DNA of 64,000 nt from Flavobacteriales bacterium (GTDB lineage Bacteria; Bacteroidota; Bacteroidia; CAIKAF01): contig JAGYKD010000003.1 in NCBI GenBank assembly GCA_018401695.1, positions 186,001-250,000 of the forward strand, written 5' to 3'. Positions within the stretch are counted from its first letter, which is position 1. Each line of letters opens with the position of its first letter. Below, piece by piece: positions 61,409 to 64,000 of this stretch. The notes below the pieces were generated by a model. That model had not been told where the DNA came from. It saw nothing but the letters and a program-made list of their open reading frames with translations, and searched no databases. Made by a program: the position numbers and the translations under genes.

Positions 61409-62062
61409 TTAGTTGGTATGGCATTCGGTAATTTCCTTTTCGGAACCCGGGGGCAATAACCATTGGCTGCGGTAAACCAACCATGCACCGCTCAAGATGA
61501 GCCAACAACCGATAAGCAATTGACGCTTTTTTAGCCAGGGTTGCAACATATCTCTTATGGCGGAAATACCCATCATGGCCGGCCAGGTGCTAAGAGCAAA
61601 CAATCCCATAAAGCTGAGTCCTCCCAACCAGGTTCCTTGCATGGATGCACCCGCTAGGGCGGCCCAAAGGAGTCCGCAAGGCAGCAGACCGTTTACCAGT
61701 CCCAGACCCACCAAAGACAAGGGGTGTTTTTTGCGCATCCAAAACCCGGCTGCTTTTTTCCATAAAGGCGGATAAGACAACCGTGCTTTTTTAGGGATAA
61801 AATAGGCAAGGCCCCAGACCATCATCAAAATACCCGCCAGTACACCAATTTGATGCTGCCAATTGGAGCTGAATATTCCGGTTCCGGCCCATCCGGCCAA
61901 GGCACCCAAAGCGGCGTAGCTTATGGAGCGACCGGTATGGTAGAGCAAACCGGCCTGCCAGGCTTTGAGTTTTTTGGCTTGAGCGGCTAAAACCAAAGGC
62001 CCGCACATGCCCATGCAGTGCAAACTACCGGCAAGTCCAAGTATAGGGGCCGTTAGGAGCAT
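61409..62062 (-). CDS. Sulfite exporter TauE/SafE family membrane protein of the cco cluster
   Basis: 217 residues with six membrane segments. The opening GLAGSLHCMGMCGPLVLAAQ carries the CxxxC-like metal motif (HCMGMCGP) of the SafE group commonly found at the end of ccoNOPGHS clusters; it may handle copper for the cbb3 oxidase. GLVNGLLPCGLLWAALAGA holds the second conserved cysteine. Its start is 1 bp from the ccoH stop, so it is cotranscribed with it. Confidence 0.85.
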   Translation of the reverse strand: MLLTAPILGLAGSLHCMGMCGPLVLAAQAKKLKAWQAGLLYHTGRSISYAALGALAGWAGTGIFSSNWQHQIGVLAGILMMVWGLAYFIPKKARLSYPPLWKKAAGFWMRKKHPLSLVGLGLVNGLLPCGLLWAALAGASMQGTWLGGLSFMGLFALSTWPAMMGISAIRDMLQPWLKKRQLLIGCWLILSGAWLVYRSQWLLPPGSEKEITECHTN

Positions 62063-62063
62063 C

Positions 62064-62492
62064 TTAAATGGTTATTTCGCTTTGGAAAGCAGCCGCTTTC
62101 CCCTCCACTTCCCAGTCTAATTTTATGGTCCATTGTCCGACTGGTGCCTCGTTCATAGATACCATCAGCTGGTTACCTTCGGTTCTGAAAAACAAGTCTT
62201 CTTTGGAATTACTGGCCCTGTATAGGTGGCAGTTGAAGCCTTGGTCGGGAAGGGTTTTGCTAAACCAAACTTCCAGCCTTCGAGATTCTTGATTGAAGGA
62301 AATTGAGGGCTTATGGCGCTCTTTTAATCCCTGCTTTAAGGCTTCCATTTGCTCGCCATAGCGTACCTCCTGCTCGTAATAATTTTCAACCACAAGATCT
62401 ACTTGGGCGTGCTTAACCACGATACCTACCATGGTGGCCATAAACGCCACAAAAAATACCAATACAAGTACAATTCCTTTTCCCCAGTTCAT
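62064..62492 (-). CDS. ccoH: FixH/CcoH family cbb3 oxidase assembly protein
   Basis: 142 residues: one N-terminal helix (GIVLVLVFFVAFMATMVGIVV), then VVENYYEQEVRYGEQMEAL, the FixH signature, and a periplasmic beta domain ending in GQWTIKLDWEVEGKAAAFQSEITI. CcoH is needed for stable cbb3-type cytochrome c oxidase. Located 6 bp after ccoG and 1 bp before the SafE gene. Confidence 0.88.
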   Translation of the reverse strand: MNWGKGIVLVLVFFVAFMATMVGIVVKHAQVDLVVENYYEQEVRYGEQMEALKQGLKERHKPSISFNQESRRLEVWFSKTLPDQGFNCHLYRASNSKEDLFFRTEGNQLMVSMNEAPVGQWTIKLDWEVEGKAAAFQSEITI

Positions 62493-62498
62493 AACTTC

Positions 62499-63884
62499 TT
62501 ATTTAAATACCATTGGGCCGGCAAAATCAATGGCCAAATGTTGGCTTTCACCGCCCGCTTGTAAAGTAAAGGAAAGTGGCGTGGTGTGTCCTTTTAGGTC
62601 TTTGGGAGCTACCGTAACCATAAAAATCAAATCCCTTTTTTCGCTTCCCCCCAACCATTGGGTGCCTCCTCCGGCCAATTCGAGGCCGACAAAGGAGTCA
62701 TCCGGATTCAAAGTAAGGGGAATGGAGTCTCTGGTTTTATTGATTACCTGCAATTTATACAGGTTTTGAATGTTGCCTTCTTGAGTGGTAGTGTACAATT
62801 TACCGGGAATTTTGGTAATGGTAGCTTCAACCGCAGACCTTGTGGCCAATAAAACTACAAATATGCCCACCAAAACAGATAAAACGCCGGTATATCCCCA
62901 TTTTCGGGCATCCATTTTCGGTTTGGTTCCGTGGGTTATACTTTGTTGAGAGCCATAGCGTACCAAGCCTTCGGGTTTGCCCACTTTGCGCATGATATCG
63001 TCGCAGGCATCTATGCAGGCGGTACAATTGACGCAATCCAATTGTATGCCGTTTCGAATATCAATTCCTGTTGGGCAACTGGCCACACATTTAAAACAAT
63101 TGACGCAATCGCCGGAACCTTCTTTTTTCCCTCGGGGTTCTCCTCGGCTTTCGTCATAAATGACATGGAACGTGTCCGGAGTAATGAGTGCACCTTGCAA
63201 ACGACCGTAGGGACAAATGATGGTGCAAGCAATTTCGCGCAATTGAGAAAACACCAAATAAAAAACCGACGAAAAGGCCAAAAGGGCAATAAAACCACTT
63301 AAATGAGCAGCCGGGCCCTCCCAAACAATCCGTTTCATTTCATCCATGCCCACAATATATGCCATGGCCGTGTGGCCTATGGCTAATGAAATGGCTATGA
63401 ATAGGAAATGCTTAAGGCCTTTGCGCCATGCCTTATCAACATCCCAAGACCTTTTGTTCAACAGCTTTTGCTGACTGGCATTTCCTTCAATGGCGTATTC
63501 AATTTTGCGAAACACCATTTCCATAAACAGCGTTTGCGGGCAAGCCCAACCGCACCAAATGCGGCCAAAGGCAACCGTAAATAAAATGATGAACACAAAG
63601 AAGATAAGCGCAGCAAGGAGCAAATAAATAGTATCCTGTGGCCAAAAAATAACCCCGAACAAAATAAACTTTCGCTCCAAGAAATTTAAAAGGAAAAAGG
63701 GCTCCCCATTGACCCGAAACAGGGGCATGGCGAAAAAAAAGCTGAGCAATATGCCGGTAACCCACACCCTTCTTTTGTGCCATTTGCCGGAAGGTTTAAG
63801 GGGGTACAGCCATTTTCTCTTCCCGTCTTCGGTTACATTGGGAAGCAGGGAGCGATAGTCTTCGGCGTGTTCCAGAAAGTCCAT
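62499..63884 (-). CDS. ccoG: Cytochrome c oxidase accessory protein CcoG (FixG/RdxA)
   Basis: 461 residues with five or six membrane segments. Two [4Fe-4S] ferredoxin-type motifs are CVNCFKCVASCPTGIDIRNG and CVNCTACIDACDDIMRKVG. The inner-membrane half includes the Fe-S-adjacent GRIWCGWACPQTLFMEMVFR and the FixG block ACTIICPYGRLQGAL. A C-terminal Ig-like domain (about 350-461) faces the periplasm. CcoG functions as a copper reductase in cbb3 assembly. It starts 7 bp after the ccoP-like partial gene. Confidence 0.93.
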   Translation of the reverse strand: MDFLEHAEDYRSLLPNVTEDGKRKWLYPLKPSGKWHKRRVWVTGILLSFFFAMPLFRVNGEPFFLLNFLERKFILFGVIFWPQDTIYLLLAALIFFVFIILFTVAFGRIWCGWACPQTLFMEMVFRKIEYAIEGNASQQKLLNKRSWDVDKAWRKGLKHFLFIAISLAIGHTAMAYIVGMDEMKRIVWEGPAAHLSGFIALLAFSSVFYLVFSQLREIACTIICPYGRLQGALITPDTFHVIYDESRGEPRGKKEGSGDCVNCFKCVASCPTGIDIRNGIQLDCVNCTACIDACDDIMRKVGKPEGLVRYGSQQSITHGTKPKMDARKWGYTGVLSVLVGIFVVLLATRSAVEATITKIPGKLYTTTQEGNIQNLYKLQVINKTRDSIPLTLNPDDSFVGLELAGGGTQWLGGSEKRDLIFMVTVAPKDLKGHTTPLSFTLQAGGESQHLAIDFAGPMVFK

Positions 63885-63891
63885 GGGTGTC

Positions 63892-64000
63892 TTATTGAGT
63901 TTGAGCTACCATAGACTCCTCGGTTACTTCCAGGGTGTCGGTGCTTTGCTTTGTGCTGTCTTGGCTTTGCGTTTCCTCCCCGGTCCATAGTTCCCCTTGA
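63892..64000 (-). CDS. ccoP: Probable cbb3 oxidase subunit III (CcoP), C-terminal end only
   Basis: Only the last 36 codons are in the window, entering from the right edge on the minus strand and ending at TAA 63892-63894. They read QGELWTGEETQSQDSTKQ and then a Ser/Thr/Glu-rich tail ending VAQTQ. The QGELW opening fits the end of a CcoP protein, but the identification rests mainly on the position directly before ccoG. The haem-binding part lies outside the window. Confidence 0.5.
   Translation of the reverse strand, partial: QGELWTGEETQSQDSTKQSTDTLEVTEESMVAQTQ

Overview
The window reads as chromosomal DNA of an aerobic member of the Bacteroidota, most likely a Flavobacteriales relative. Evidence: recurrent TAnnTTTG promoter boxes, a short primary sigma factor, a TonB-dependent receptor with an N-terminal carboxypeptidase-regulatory-like domain, families typical of the phylum (DUF4290 next to murA, DUF2279, DUF2520, DUF4625, DUF6265), a split transketolase, and cbb3-oxidase/cytochrome c maturation genes. 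Almost everything is a housekeeping gene. No rRNA, tRNA, CRISPR array, prophage, secretion locus or recognised defence system was seen. The phylum is well supported; the genus is not.

Layout. 1-3.1 kb: the end of an outer-membrane barrel protein, a bidirectional terminator, gyrB and a small membrane protein. 3.1-8.2 kb: a biotin operon bioB-bioF-bioD-bioA closed by a ketosynthase-like gene. 8.2-12.3 kb: mutL followed by two rhomboid proteases, then a small membrane-anchored protein. 12.4-15.6 kb: a secreted GH3/serine-hydrolase fusion running into a palindromic repeat array. 15.7-20.6 kb: an OmpH-like protein, M1 peptidase, aldo/keto reductase and an unknown histidine-bearing membrane protein. 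20.7-25.1 kb: overlapping ccmE-ccmF-DUF2520-kdsC-like operon. 25.1-25.8 kb: gene-free repeat and IS3 debris. 25.8-29.5 kb: an unknown protein, DUF2279, MarR and a GNAT-nitrilase fusion. 29.5-35.3 kb: trypsin-like protease and TonB receptor, divergent from two related secreted proteins of unknown function. 35.3-43 kb: adenine deaminase, phosphohexomutase, dapF-mltG, an HtrA protease and rpoD. 43-48.2 kb: a decayed Cys-rich secreted protein, Ppx/GppA, a NatAB-type ABC exporter, DUF6265 and DUF4625 proteins. 48.2-54.8 kb: grpE-dnaJ, a TlpA-like thioredoxin, murA-DUF4290 and split transketolase. 54.9-64 kb: SixA-like phosphatase, ksgA-mgtE, a Gfo/Idh oxidoreductase, a glucosaminidase, an acyl-CoA carboxylase beta subunit, and a ccoP(end)-ccoG-ccoH-SafE block.

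How the parts connect. Biotin made by the operon would serve biotin-dependent carboxylases such as the beta subunit at 59.8 kb. CcmE/F supply c-type cytochromes, including those of the cbb3 oxidase whose assembly genes end the window. Several cell-wall enzymes are present (murA, mltG, a secreted NagZ-like fusion, a glucosaminidase, dapF).

Most notable signals: (1) a TAnnTTTG-like box only 3-5 nt before the start codon of many genes, suggesting widespread leaderless transcription; (2) a divergent gene pair whose two start codons share the tetranucleotide CATG; (3) a KAS-like enzyme in a biotin operon with no bioC/bioH; (4) a family of GC-rich long-hairpin intergenic elements, plus a tandem palindrome array that begins at a stop codon; (5) enzyme variants: CxxxY-type CcmE, Asp-type MurA, and MutL with an eroded endonuclease motif. 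No convincing wholly new multi-gene system was identified; the best candidates are the two paralogous secreted proteins with the TonB receptor, and the unknown polytopic membrane protein.
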